Assembly: GCA_905221605.1 (NCBI GenBank)
Contig: CAJNDS010000683.1
Coordinates: 1 to 64,000, forward strand
Direction of reading: 5' to 3'
Origin: Symbiodinium natans
Taxonomy: Eukaryota > Sar > Dinophyceae > Suessiales > Symbiodiniaceae
Length of the DNA: 64,000 bases
The first letter of the stretch is position 1. Every line of letters starts with the position of its first letter. The notes beneath the pieces were generated by a model, which searched no databases, was not told the origin of the DNA, and saw only the letters and a list, made by a program, of their open reading frames with translations. The translations under genes and the position numbers were made by a program. Shown here in pieces: positions 1-8,878 of this stretch.

Positions 1-540
1 TATTATATATATATATGTGAATAAGAGACTAAAGAGTTTGTTGATTTATTCCAAAATGTCTTAGAAAAAATTATGCGGTCGCGTCTGCATACGTAAGCAA
101 GATCAATTCCCACTTCTGAGGATGACGCGAAAATATATCAATCCTAGAACGATCAAGGGAATTAGAATCTGAAAGGAAAGAGTCCGGGATCTAAAGGAAC
201 GATTCTAGATGGAGAGGAGAAGAAATAATCCAAAGGATCTGGAATCGGAAAAGAAAGAAGAAACCCAAGCCCGAGGGAACGATCCCTGAAGGGGAGGAGA
301 AGAAGGACCGGGTCGGATATTGACGAAATCACTTCAAAAAAAACCAAGGAACCAGAAATGATTTCATATCTGGAAATTAACCTCATATTTTCTTCTTTCA
401 TAGCGTGCTCGCAGTGTCCAGAGATCCTGCACAATGGCAGGGAGAGCATCGTTTGAAACTATCTCCAAAGCACTTAACCACTAAGCCCGAAAGTCCAAGC
501 AAAACCTTCGAAGCGCCCCCCGTCCCCCTCAAACCATACA
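1..540. other. AT-rich left end, no gene seen
   Basis: This stretch is AT-rich and starts with a short TA dinucleotide run. Open frames exist but have biased, low-complexity composition and no recognisable motif. I see no supported gene here. Confidence 0.5.
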
Positions 541-543
541 CCC

Positions 544-772
544 TGAATGGTTCCCACCGTCCTTGACGGGCATTTAGTGCCTCCTTCAATCTCAGGACCT
601 CCGCCTGGGTCACACTGGCTGCTCTGCATTACGTGCTGCTCGGGCACACCTACAGCGAGCCGTCGCTAAGTTTGGGGTTCAAAGTTGACGGGGTAGCCAC
701 AAGTCGGCCACCTCCATGGCATCTGCCGCGCGCCGCTCTGCCCCACAGGGGTCCGCCCCAGAGGCCTCATTG
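544..772 (-). CDS. two candidate exons of a coiled-coil protein (partial)
   Basis: Two short minus-strand frames have clean helical composition. The first (about 679-772) reads AERRAADAMEVADLW and the second (about 544-613) reads AEVLRLKEALNARQGRWEPF. The second is preceded by a plausible acceptor ending CCCAG and followed by an AG|GGTG junction. Both have heptad-like spacing of Leu, Ala and Val with charged residues, as in coiled coils. They may be successive exons of a gene whose 3' part lies beyond the left edge of the window. No domain is recognised, and the exon limits are approximate. Confidence 0.3.
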
Positions 773-779
773 GCTCATA

Positions 780-1440
780 TGGAGTCTTGGTATCTGCGTT
801 TTAAGGTTTTAGGCTTCAAGGTTTCGGTTTAGGGTGCCGGGCCATCAAGGTCGTTTAGAATTTAGACCACCGTCGTACACTGGTGTCACATGGCATTGTG
901 ACCTTATTGGGAGACGTGCTGCGAGTGTGTGCTTCGTTTGTTTTTATTTTGGGTGCTGTGTGATAACTTTCTCCGAGCTTCATATATGATGTTGGCTCTA
1001 TAAAGGTAATCCGAGCTGCTGCCGCACACAATCTTGAGCCTGTACTGTTTTGACCAACGTGAAAGCAGTGTGAAGCGGTGTACTCTGCTCAGATCAGCTC
1101 AGTGTGTTCTTTTTATCTGCACCTTACAGGCTGCATGTGGCGCACACATCAGAGGTCTTGCGCAGTCTTCATGACTTCCCAAAAAAGCCGCCAAGCAGGG
1201 CACATGGATGAGCTCACCGGCTTCTGCCCCAAAGGGTAGAAGCGGCACAAACCCCACCAAGCCCCTGCTTCTGGAACAAGCCTACAAACAAAGGGTGCAG
1301 ACACTAGAACATGATGCTCGGGATCAGGTGTTGGACCTTGTCTGCTGTAGCCCAGACCGGCAGAAAAGACGATGTGTGCATGTTCGAGATGTCTCGCAGA
1401 TCACACCCTACGAAGCGTATAGCAAGCAGGCATCTGGTTG
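780..1440. other. no gene seen
   Basis: Mixed-composition sequence with only short overlapping frames on both strands and no codon pattern or motif that favours one of them. Confidence 0.4.
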
Positions 1441-1449
1441 CAGTTGCAG

Positions 1450-1770
1450 TCATTCACGGGGTGCATGTCTCCTGAGGTACTTCCTGCCAAAGCCCATTCT
1501 ACGGAGCCAACACAAACTATATAGATGCCGCTCCTTATGGAAGAACATCTGGGAAGCCTCACCAACAGACATGTTCAGAACACTCGGTGTGGGAGCTGTC
1601 CCTGGACTCCAAAATGCCTGCAAGACCCGCCCTACAGGGCTAGGTGCAAAGGTGGAACTCTCAGCCGCTGACAATATACCAGCTTGTCCAGACCTCTGCA
1701 AGCAAGCGACGAAAAATTGCTTGTTCCTGGTCAACACTTTTGTGCGGCCAAATATCAGGCACGTTCACTG
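1450..1770 (-). CDS. weak exon candidates
   Basis: Two overlapping minus-strand frames look partly coding. One contains DQEQAIFRRLLAEVWTSW near 1670-1730, an amphipathic helical stretch. The other runs through SGQAGILSAAESSTFAPSP. A GCAG acceptor-like site lies between them. A plus-strand frame of 187 codons covers the same bases (1208-1771) but has an unusual, Cys/Arg/His-rich composition typical of an antisense shadow. No function can be suggested. Confidence 0.2.
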
Positions 1771-1799
1771 ACCGTTCACGAATATTCACACAATCAGCA

Positions 1800-2860
1800 A
1801 GCCTGCACTCCAGATTCGGCCCCAGAAGATAGCATGCAAATGTCAACACGTGCAACCACATGCAACCACAGGTCGTGCAACCAGTTGGACAGCAGCCTTG
1901 CAGCCTAGTCGGGATACTTGCGGAATCTTGCAGACTAGTCACTACCTCAAGGTATACCAAAACCAAGCTGCAAAAGTGCTCCGAGGCCCAAGCGAAACAG
2001 TACAGCATCAGAAAGAAGAGCCTGGGTTGCTGAGGAGTTTAGGACATGTCTAGTGTCAACAGGATGTTAGAGTGAGTAAGCCTTTGGGAAAGCAGCTCTT
2101 GACGAGGGTCGCTGCCATGCACACATCTTCGGGAATAAGCTGCATACAGTACATGCTTATATCTAGATGGCAAGCATCGCGGAACCTCTTCCTAGGCGTC
2201 TGCCATCTTCTGCGGCGTTATAAAACAATACTTCGCACCAAATCTAACACGTACTTCACGGGGTCTCCTAGAGGATACTCCGAAGGATGAAACATACTTC
2301 CCTTGCTCAGCGCCTTCATATGTTGCTGTCATCGCTATTCTTCCACAACAGTCCCGAAGTGACCCTCATTTCTGGGTACAAGGCCCTGTCGACATGGCTC
2401 TGGACAGACTCGTGCCAGGAGGCAGCATCACCCGCCTTTGCAGCAATTTGATGCTGCTGACTCACTCAGAGCTGCTCTGGGCTTTATGGACCACGAGATA
2501 TCACCACAAGGGGGAGAAGGCAAGCTCTCCAAGGTTCCAAGTGTGACTTCCTGTTTCCAGCCTCTTAGCCTTCACACCTTCGGCTTTGGTAAACTCGGTA
2601 AATGGCCGGTCCAGCTTCACAAAGGCTCTTGGAAGCCCTCACATGGCATGAAAGTGGCATGCTTTGCGCGTGATCGCTGATGCAGGTTGGCTCGATGCTG
2701 GTCGGATGTCTTCGTCTCTCGGTAGAAACGGAAACCTCAAAACTTCACAGTGCAGACAAGGAGCGAGAGCATAAATGCAGGACCCAGGGCCGCTCGGTTC
2801 AGCAGCCCTCAGCCCACAACTCCTTGGGCGCGATACCCCCACGATGAGAAATCTGAAAGC
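1800..2860. other. no supported gene
   Basis: Only short overlapping open frames are present on both strands. None carries a motif, signal peptide or splice-consistent continuation that I can defend. Confidence 0.4.
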
Positions 2861-2868
2861 TGACTTTA

Positions 2869-3354
2869 TCATTCCTCACCAATTATTTCTGGATGAAGGG
2901 TCAGACTCACCGTGCTGTCCGAGTTGCGGGACGGATTGGCAGCACGTGCGAATTCGGGACTACCCGTGACGACACGGCTCGGGTCACAGGGCTGTGGTAT
3001 TGAGATGATTTGAGATGTGTTGAGAGATTGCTGCGCTGGCTTCATGTTGAGGCCGTGTATTACAGGTGGCACCCCGTTGGCTTCCACAGTGGGAGTCTTA
3101 AGCCTCAGCAACTCCAAGAGTAGCGATGTGGCCTCCAGCTGTGTTAACGCTCCTGTTGCTGTCATGAAACTCCAGTACCAACTGATCGGAGTCACAGCTT
3201 TTGCCCTCTGAGCAGACTGCGATGGAATGCACATGCTTGCGGCCACGCGCAGCTTGGTGCAATCCCCTGCAACTTGAAGCTGGCCAAGAACATGCCGAGC
3301 GTGCAGAAGCACAGCTGCGGGCACACGGATGTCCGGTCGCCGGCCGCCCCGCAC
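2869..3354 (-). CDS. hypothetical exon candidate
   Basis: A 161-codon minus-strand frame. Its central part, LTQLEATSLLLELLRLKTP followed by VEANGVPPVIHGLN, has a composition and helix pattern compatible with real protein, while both ends look less convincing. It opens with a non-ATG codon or an upstream exon. No domain is recognised. The opposite strand holds shorter shadow frames. Confidence 0.25.
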   Translation of the reverse strand: MRGGRRPDIRVPAAVLLHARHVLGQLQVAGDCTKLRVAASMCIPSQSAQRAKAVTPISWYWSFMTATGALTQLEATSLLLELLRLKTPTVEANGVPPVIHGLNMKPAQQSLNTSQIISIPQPCDPSRVVTGSPEFARAANPSRNSDSTVSLTLHPEIIGEE

Positions 3355-3604
3355 TTCACGTTGAGACCCGATGCATGAAGACGATCACTTCGCCCAAGTT
3401 TAAGCTCAGTCCTCAATCAGGAAATTTCCTCTCCAACCTCAGTGCCACAGTTGCCATTCCATTACAGGGATAGCATCACTTGGGTGCTGGTAAGGGCCTA
3501 CATTTGGGGGATTGTTCCTAATTGGGTTGAAGGTTTAGCTGTTCTGGGTGGTAGGCCCGGACCAGTGAAGGCCACTGAAGACTACCAAAATCTGAAAGTC
3601 CCGC

Positions 3605-3732
3605 TTCAACCCTAACCCCAAACCCCTGAGTCCTAAACCCTAAACCCATACTGCAACCCTAAACCCTAAACCCAAACCCTAAACCCTAAACCCTAAACCC
3701 TAAACCCTAAACCCTAAACCCTAAACCCTAAA
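3605..3732. repeat. interstitial telomere-like array (CCCTAAA)n
   Basis: Between 3655 and 3732 the heptamer CCCTAAA is repeated about ten times almost perfectly, preceded from 3605 by degenerate copies. CCCTAAA is the complement of TTTAGGG, the telomere unit of plants and of dinoflagellates. It is internal here, flanked by unique sequence on both sides. It may be a healed break, an intron-borne repeat, or simple expansion. Confidence 0.85.
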
Positions 3733-3739
3733 TCCTTGA

Positions 3740-4350
3740 CCGTCACTCGCCGGAGCCCTCGACTGGGCCATGAACGCTTTGTCCACCGCAGCGAGCTGCA
3801 GCTGATCTGCTCGTGCCTGTCACAATGAAGGCTACGGCTTGTTGAGGGTTTGGGGGCGTTTGTTAACCTTAGGGGCTCAGGGCGTACGATTTGGGTCTAA
3901 CTTGGGTTTTGAGGACGTCGGGTTGTTGGGGTGGAGGGTTACTGTAAGGCTGCGGGATGTAGCTGCGCTGATTCAATAGCACTTTGAGCCTGCTGGCATG
4001 CTCATACACTCTCCTCAGCCAGCATCCATGGCTTCTTGCGTGACCCTTCTCTGGCAGCTACATGGCGCTCACATCGGAATCCCCTGGAGTCATCATTACA
4101 ACATCATCGACAACGTCAACTAAAAGCTTATTGGGGGGGGGGGGGGCGCCACGAAAGCAGCCCCGACCTGATCCCACTCATCCCTGGATGGTCGTGCCGG
4201 CAGTGGTCTCGGGCGTACCTGAGGGCTGCTATCAAACGCTCTCCCTGTAAGGTCTTGTTGGGGATCCTGTATGCGCTCTCAATTCCATTAGGCAGGCAGA
4301 ACCAACGCTTGAGGTCGAAATGATATCCGCTGGCCCGACACTAAATGAAT
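3740..4350. other. gene-poor stretch with a poly-G run
   Basis: TTTAGGG-like fragments continue on the plus strand around 3840-3940. An uninterrupted G run of about 15 bases sits at 4132-4146. No coding signal is evident. Confidence 0.45.
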
Positions 4351-4354
4351 GACG

Positions 4355-5420
4355 TCATGCTTTGCATGGTACCATACGATGCAGTGAAGCTATTGGTCTC
4401 ACAAGTGCTTTAGTACCTAAACCCGATGACTGCACGTTCGTGCCCACTGTCACCCGCTTGGGCACGCGGATGTTGCCGCAACTCTCAGTGACCTCAGATA
4501 GAATTCCACGATGCCTCTCATCTAAGCCCGATGGAATAGACATCGATCGACACGATCTGCTACAGCTCTAGTGACTGTGGTGTTTGCAAAACGCGAAGCG
4601 GTGGCACTGGCAGAGACGGTACAGCCTGAAGAACTCACGCAGTAACTGGATAGTTCCCCGGCCTCATAAGTTTGCAGCGGCGGGGTCTCCGGCAGACCAC
4701 GTGAGGCATCCTCCACAGCAGCATTGTAGGCTCGACCCCGTGCAGGAGTATGCAAGGAGCCTACCACTTCATGACAGGCGGGTCCCAAAGGCAAGTGCCA
4801 ACAACTGGGTCGAAGAGGTAGGTGTGAGCCGGGCAAGCCACCACAACCTGGCTGGCCAGATTGATCTTGAAAGGAGACGGGTAATGTCCCACCATGACTG
4901 CTGTACCCCCGCTCCCAGCTCGGAGAGGTCCTGCAGGCTGACATCTCAAAGTTGGACAGTCCACCCCTGGTTTTTTTGGCACAGCTTCTGGTAGGAGGCA
5001 TGCGTGTTGTTCAACTTTGTTCTCACATAGCCTTCGTAGGCCCGTGCCATGCGGCTCCTCGAGATCTCCGCCAAGAAGATCGATGCCAGCATGGGGACAG
5101 CTGCGGTCAAAAGAAAGCCATTGCCCATCCCGGTGCCTGGCAAGCGCTCACAGTACCCGTACCACTGTACCACCCATGTCGTTCTGTTCACGCAGGGGTG
5201 CTTCGTTGCATTCGCGCAGCTCAGACGACTACACAAGACAGGTCTGGAAGTTGCCAGCATGCTGCCAAATCATGCCAGATCCACAGCACGCAAGCCGTGC
5301 GGCCTTCGTCCAGCACGAAGGTCAGCAAATCCCAGCCTGGGCGTAGAATATGGAGGTTGTTCCAAACAAGGGCACTTTGCTCAAGTGGAGTGGGCTGCAA
5401 ACTTGCATCAATTTTCTAAG
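4355..5420 (-). CDS. candidate exons of a Cys-rich single-pass membrane protein
   Basis: Several minus-strand frames in succession look coding. From about 5230 to 4990 a frame carries N-glycosylation sequons (NAT, NRT), several cysteines, a hydrophobic span GFLLTAAVPMLASIFLAE and then a basic stretch with SRSRMARAYEGYVRTKL. That arrangement suggests an extracellular segment, one membrane pass and a cytosolic segment. From about 4965 to 4763 another frame holds spaced cysteines (VDCPTLRC ... VVVACPAHTYLFDPVVGTC ... LWDPPVMKW), loosely like a sushi/CCP module. A third frame around 4690-4600 contains YEAGELSSYCVSSSGC. Frame changes fall at CAG- or AG-ended sites, as expected of short introns. 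The exon order and the family are not established. Confidence 0.35.
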
Positions 5421-5639
5421 CCCCTTTTCCGGGGAAGCCTCTTTATTCCCGCCTCCATTCCAAAGAAGCTTCTTTTCGTCGACTTGTGCCCCGCTATGCT
5501 ATTTTGTCGGAGACCCCAGAAATCCGGCCACGCCTCTCTAAACTTCAGTCTCTTCCCCTTTTAGCATGTTCGGGAGGCTTCGCATTCTCCTTGGGATTGT
5601 TACGAAGATGCTTAACGGTGCTAGCCTGAAGACACTGAG

Positions 5640-5990
5640 AAATGCGTAAAGACGGTCAAAGAAGTGAGACGCTTAAAGACGCTTAAAGGTGCTTCAAGGC
5701 ACCAAAACATGCTCAAAGGTGTTCAACGCAATTAAGCGCTAAAGGCGCTTTATCAGGGCTTTTAAAAGGCTCCATACATGGATAAACGCTGAGAGGCGTG
5801 TAAAGACGCTCGAAGGGTACGGACACTTATCGGCGCTTAGGGCTGCTTATACAACCGCTGAAACGCGCTTTATCAACTTTCCGGGCGGGAAGGCGCTCGT
5901 CCGAAAAGATGCTTAACCATGCGAAAAGACGCTTTAAGCCGCTGGATGAAACCCCTGATCAGGAACGCACTTGTTAGAAAAGATGCTTCG
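5640..5990. repeat. degenerate short tandem repeat (AAAGRYGCTT-like)
   Basis: A word of about 10-11 bases close to GCTTAAAGACGCTTAAAGG recurs many times, as AAGACGCTT, AAAGGTGCTT, AAAGGCGCTT and AAAAGACGCTT, with variable spacing. The period and drift suggest an old minisatellite. A minus-strand frame across 5873-6151 overlaps its right end and is probably not a gene. Confidence 0.55.
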
Positions 5991-6179
5991 AGACGTGCGG
6001 AGGCGCTACAATTAGACATTGCAGCCCGTCTGCCCCACAATTGCCCCCCCATCGGGCTCAGACCGCAGGGCCCCTCCACCATTTCAGACCTGCGAAAGGC
6101 GGGTTGCTCTAAATCCGCCGAGGCCTCGGGCCGTAGGTGTCTGGGTAGCATAAGGCAGGTACCCCGCCTCTAATCCCCT

Positions 6180-6640
6180 CCCCCCTTTACATAGCACGTT
6201 TTTGCCTGGAATGGAGTAGCCGACAGGTGAATCAGGACTACTAAGGCATCCAGCCCCACCCGCGCCCCCTCCCGCCCCCCCTTCCCCCCCACTTCCCCCC
6301 CCCCGCGCCGGTTCTTGTTTTCTTGTTTCACACCCGCGATCTCCGGTTTGGGTTGCCTGGGATGTTAGGCGAGGCGGCCGCGTAGCATCATGGGGTCCTC
6401 ACCCCACTCCAAGGGGTGGCCTTCTGTTAGTAAGTAATCCGATTTCGAAGGTCATAGACAGGCCCACAGAGCCCCACTGAGCCAGGCTTCGCAGATTTCA
6501 CGGGTCTTAAGAGGGAAGAGATCGCTGGCACAAGCTTGGTCAAGCAAAGTGATCCTGCAGAGCACATAACATGTCAAATCATTTTCTGGGTTTAGGAAGT
6601 TTGGGAGATTAGGGTTGTCTCTTGATTGGACTCTTCCGTG
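6180..6640. other. no gene seen; C-rich tracts
   Basis: Contains C-rich tracts around 6250-6305 with runs of six to nine C. No coding frame is convincing. Confidence 0.45.
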
Positions 6641-6650
6641 GCCCAGAGAT

Positions 6651-7260
6651 TCAAGGCATGGCCCTGCCCTGCCTGCTTCCAACGAGCTGCCACTCGTCGT
6701 CTTCCTCCTCGGCTGCCTGAGTGAGGATTCTGGCAGATGCTCTCCCAAACCCCCTAAGCTGGCCCTGAAGCTTGTCCCTAGACTGGAAATCACAGACCCC
6801 GAGACCTAAACCCTGGGTGGCTAAACTGGCCTTCCTCGCCCGCTTCGCCAGCACCTGGCGCTCGCAATTTTGGGGCCGGGGCTTAGTATGGGGTTCTGAA
6901 GGTGCAGATGCGTTTAGGTTTTTGGGGCGAGGCTTGAGGAACGTGAGTTGAAGGTTTCGGTGTAAGAAAATTGGCTTTAGGGAAGGGCGCGAAGGTGCTG
7001 AGGCAGCGGCCCACAGCAACAGAGAAGTGGATGCCACTGCAAGCAGTCCTGACGGCTCAAAGTTTGGAAGGTGGAGCTCAGCCTAAAGCAAGACTGAAGC
7101 TCAAGCCAATTCTACGGAGTTCAGCCAAAAGCATGAGAAAGGGCACGTCCGAGAGCATGGTGGACACTCCATCGGCGATGGCAGACGATCGCCATGGCAG
7201 CATTCTCAGCAACTGCGTTTCCGCTACCAAGCCCGCACGAACTGATTATCGCTGGAGTGC
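6651..7260 (-). CDS. weak exon candidates
   Basis: On the minus strand near 6655-6750 a frame reads ARILTQAAEEEDDEWQLVG, an acidic helical stretch with plausible coding composition. Near 7150-7240 another reads SGNAVAENAAMAIVCHRRW. They could be exons of one gene, but no family is recognised and no junction can be proved. Confidence 0.2.
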
Positions 7261-7269
7261 TCCGTGACT

Positions 7270-8750
7270 GCAAATGTGCAGCACGTGCCGGCTTTGGATT
7301 GGTGTGTGCTGGACGTAGCGGTTGGGAGATGCCTTAGTTCACCGAGCTTAGCTGACCGAGCTGTGAGCCATTAGCTTGGCAACCCTGGTTGGAATTCCAC
7401 TTGGAGTGGCTGGAGAATTGAGAAATCCATGAGAAACCCTTGGTTTCATCCGATCGCAGATCGCCGGAGTCCATAGCAATGCTATGGGCCATGCATCTGT
7501 AGAACATGCGCAAAATAATGCATCCTCAGCCCGCCATTCCAAACAGTTGTGGCGGGAGCTCTGTATGATGCTACTACTGGTATGTACAAAAGAGGTACAA
7601 AAGAGACACTTGAAACAGTCTGTTGCATGCTGTCACATGCGATGTCCTGCGATGGCCCAAGCGACCCGGTAAGACGCAGGTTCGCGACTCCTCTCCAGCA
7701 CCATGCTAAGATTGAGGTACCCGAATATGATGCAGCCAAAAGGGGGTGGGGGTGGTGCTTTAGTGTAGCTAGATCTACGAGGGTGTTTGCCTGTGCTGCA
7801 AGGGGCTGGTCCTCTCAGCCCTTCTTCTGGCCAACATCCCCGTTTGCAACGTGCGCATACAGACCGGAAAAGTCCTGCCCAAACAGCTTCCGGAGAGGTC
7901 CACCCGCCACTCTCTGCTGTGATATGCTATTGCTTCGCAGTTGTGCGGCGTGTCGTGGCCTACCCCGTCGACAAGCACTCGGACCCAGGTTTTAGTGATC
8001 GCGGGGCTCCCAGTCAAGTTTTCGACTTGAATGACCCAGCTCAGTCAGAGATATACTGAGGCCATACTGTCGATTAGTATGGAGTAAACTCTATACCGAT
8101 CTGGGCAAAGCAGCAGTTGAAAGGCATCGAACCGATACCAAACTGCGAAGAGCTGCGCCACTGCAGCGGCAATGCTCGACTGCTATATGAGGCGTGACTT
8201 TGGCGGACGCGAGAGCCAGTCATCTGATGATTTCGTGGATGAGTTTGGATTGGCCTCTTAACAACTACCACGCATCTCGCGACCACCTACAGAGTAACAA
8301 AGGGGATCATAGTGCCTGACCCAGCAAACAGATTCGAGGAGCTCTGAGTGCAGCTCTGTGTGAATGGGCAACATACTGGGGCCTTGGCAAGATCTACTTC
8401 TGCGCACCCTGACCTTCCCGCCCACAAACGAACACCCTGCGACTCCACAATCCAAAGACTTTGGAAAGTTGACAGAAATGCCGCGGAGCCACAGAGGTGC
8501 GAAAACTGTTCTGAGGGTCGCCTGAGGGCAGCTTGAGAGCTGCGCAAGCGCCTTAGGCGCGTGCGAGCCCTCAAGGAAAACCGGGGTCTTTGTACAAAGT
8601 CTGGGGCTTCTGGCACAAAAATAGCCCCAAGGCGGGGGTCTCGCCACCAGCCTCGGTTGCTGAACAGGGTCCTTCTCCTTCGTGGGAACCTATAGGACTG
8701 GGTAATTGTGGCTTTCGAAACTTTGAGTCACTTTAGTACATTGGAATGTT
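7270..8750. other. no supported gene downstream of the Dispatched-like gene
   Basis: Short overlapping frames occur on both strands (for example 7549-7995 plus and 8258-8647 minus). They lack motifs and have Ser/Cys/Arg-heavy shadow-like composition. Confidence 0.4.
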
Positions 8751-8760
8751 AACACAAGGG

Positions 8761-8805
8761 GCAGCAGCTTCGCTGCTGCTTTGCGAAGAGGCTTCGCCTC
8801 TTTGC
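8761..8805. repeat. twin hairpins sharing a GCTTCGC/GCGAAGC core
   Basis: Two perfect or near-perfect hairpins lie three bases apart. The first (8761-8779) pairs GCAGCAGC with GCTGCTGC around a TTC loop. The second (8783-8805) pairs GCGAAGAGGC with GCCTCTTTGC around a TTC loop, with a single G-T wobble. Read on the minus strand both apices are GCGAAGC, a sequence known for forming an exceptionally stable mini-hairpin. They lie about 75 bases beyond the stop codon of the Dispatched-like gene, so they are probably in its 3' UTR or just after it. The layout resembles double-hairpin elements known from some organelle genomes. Confidence 0.75.
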
Positions 8806-8878
8806 ACTTTATTGCAGGGAGGAGCTTCAGAGGACCCTGAACCTGTACAGGTGCCTAGACCCAGATTGCACGCTCACT

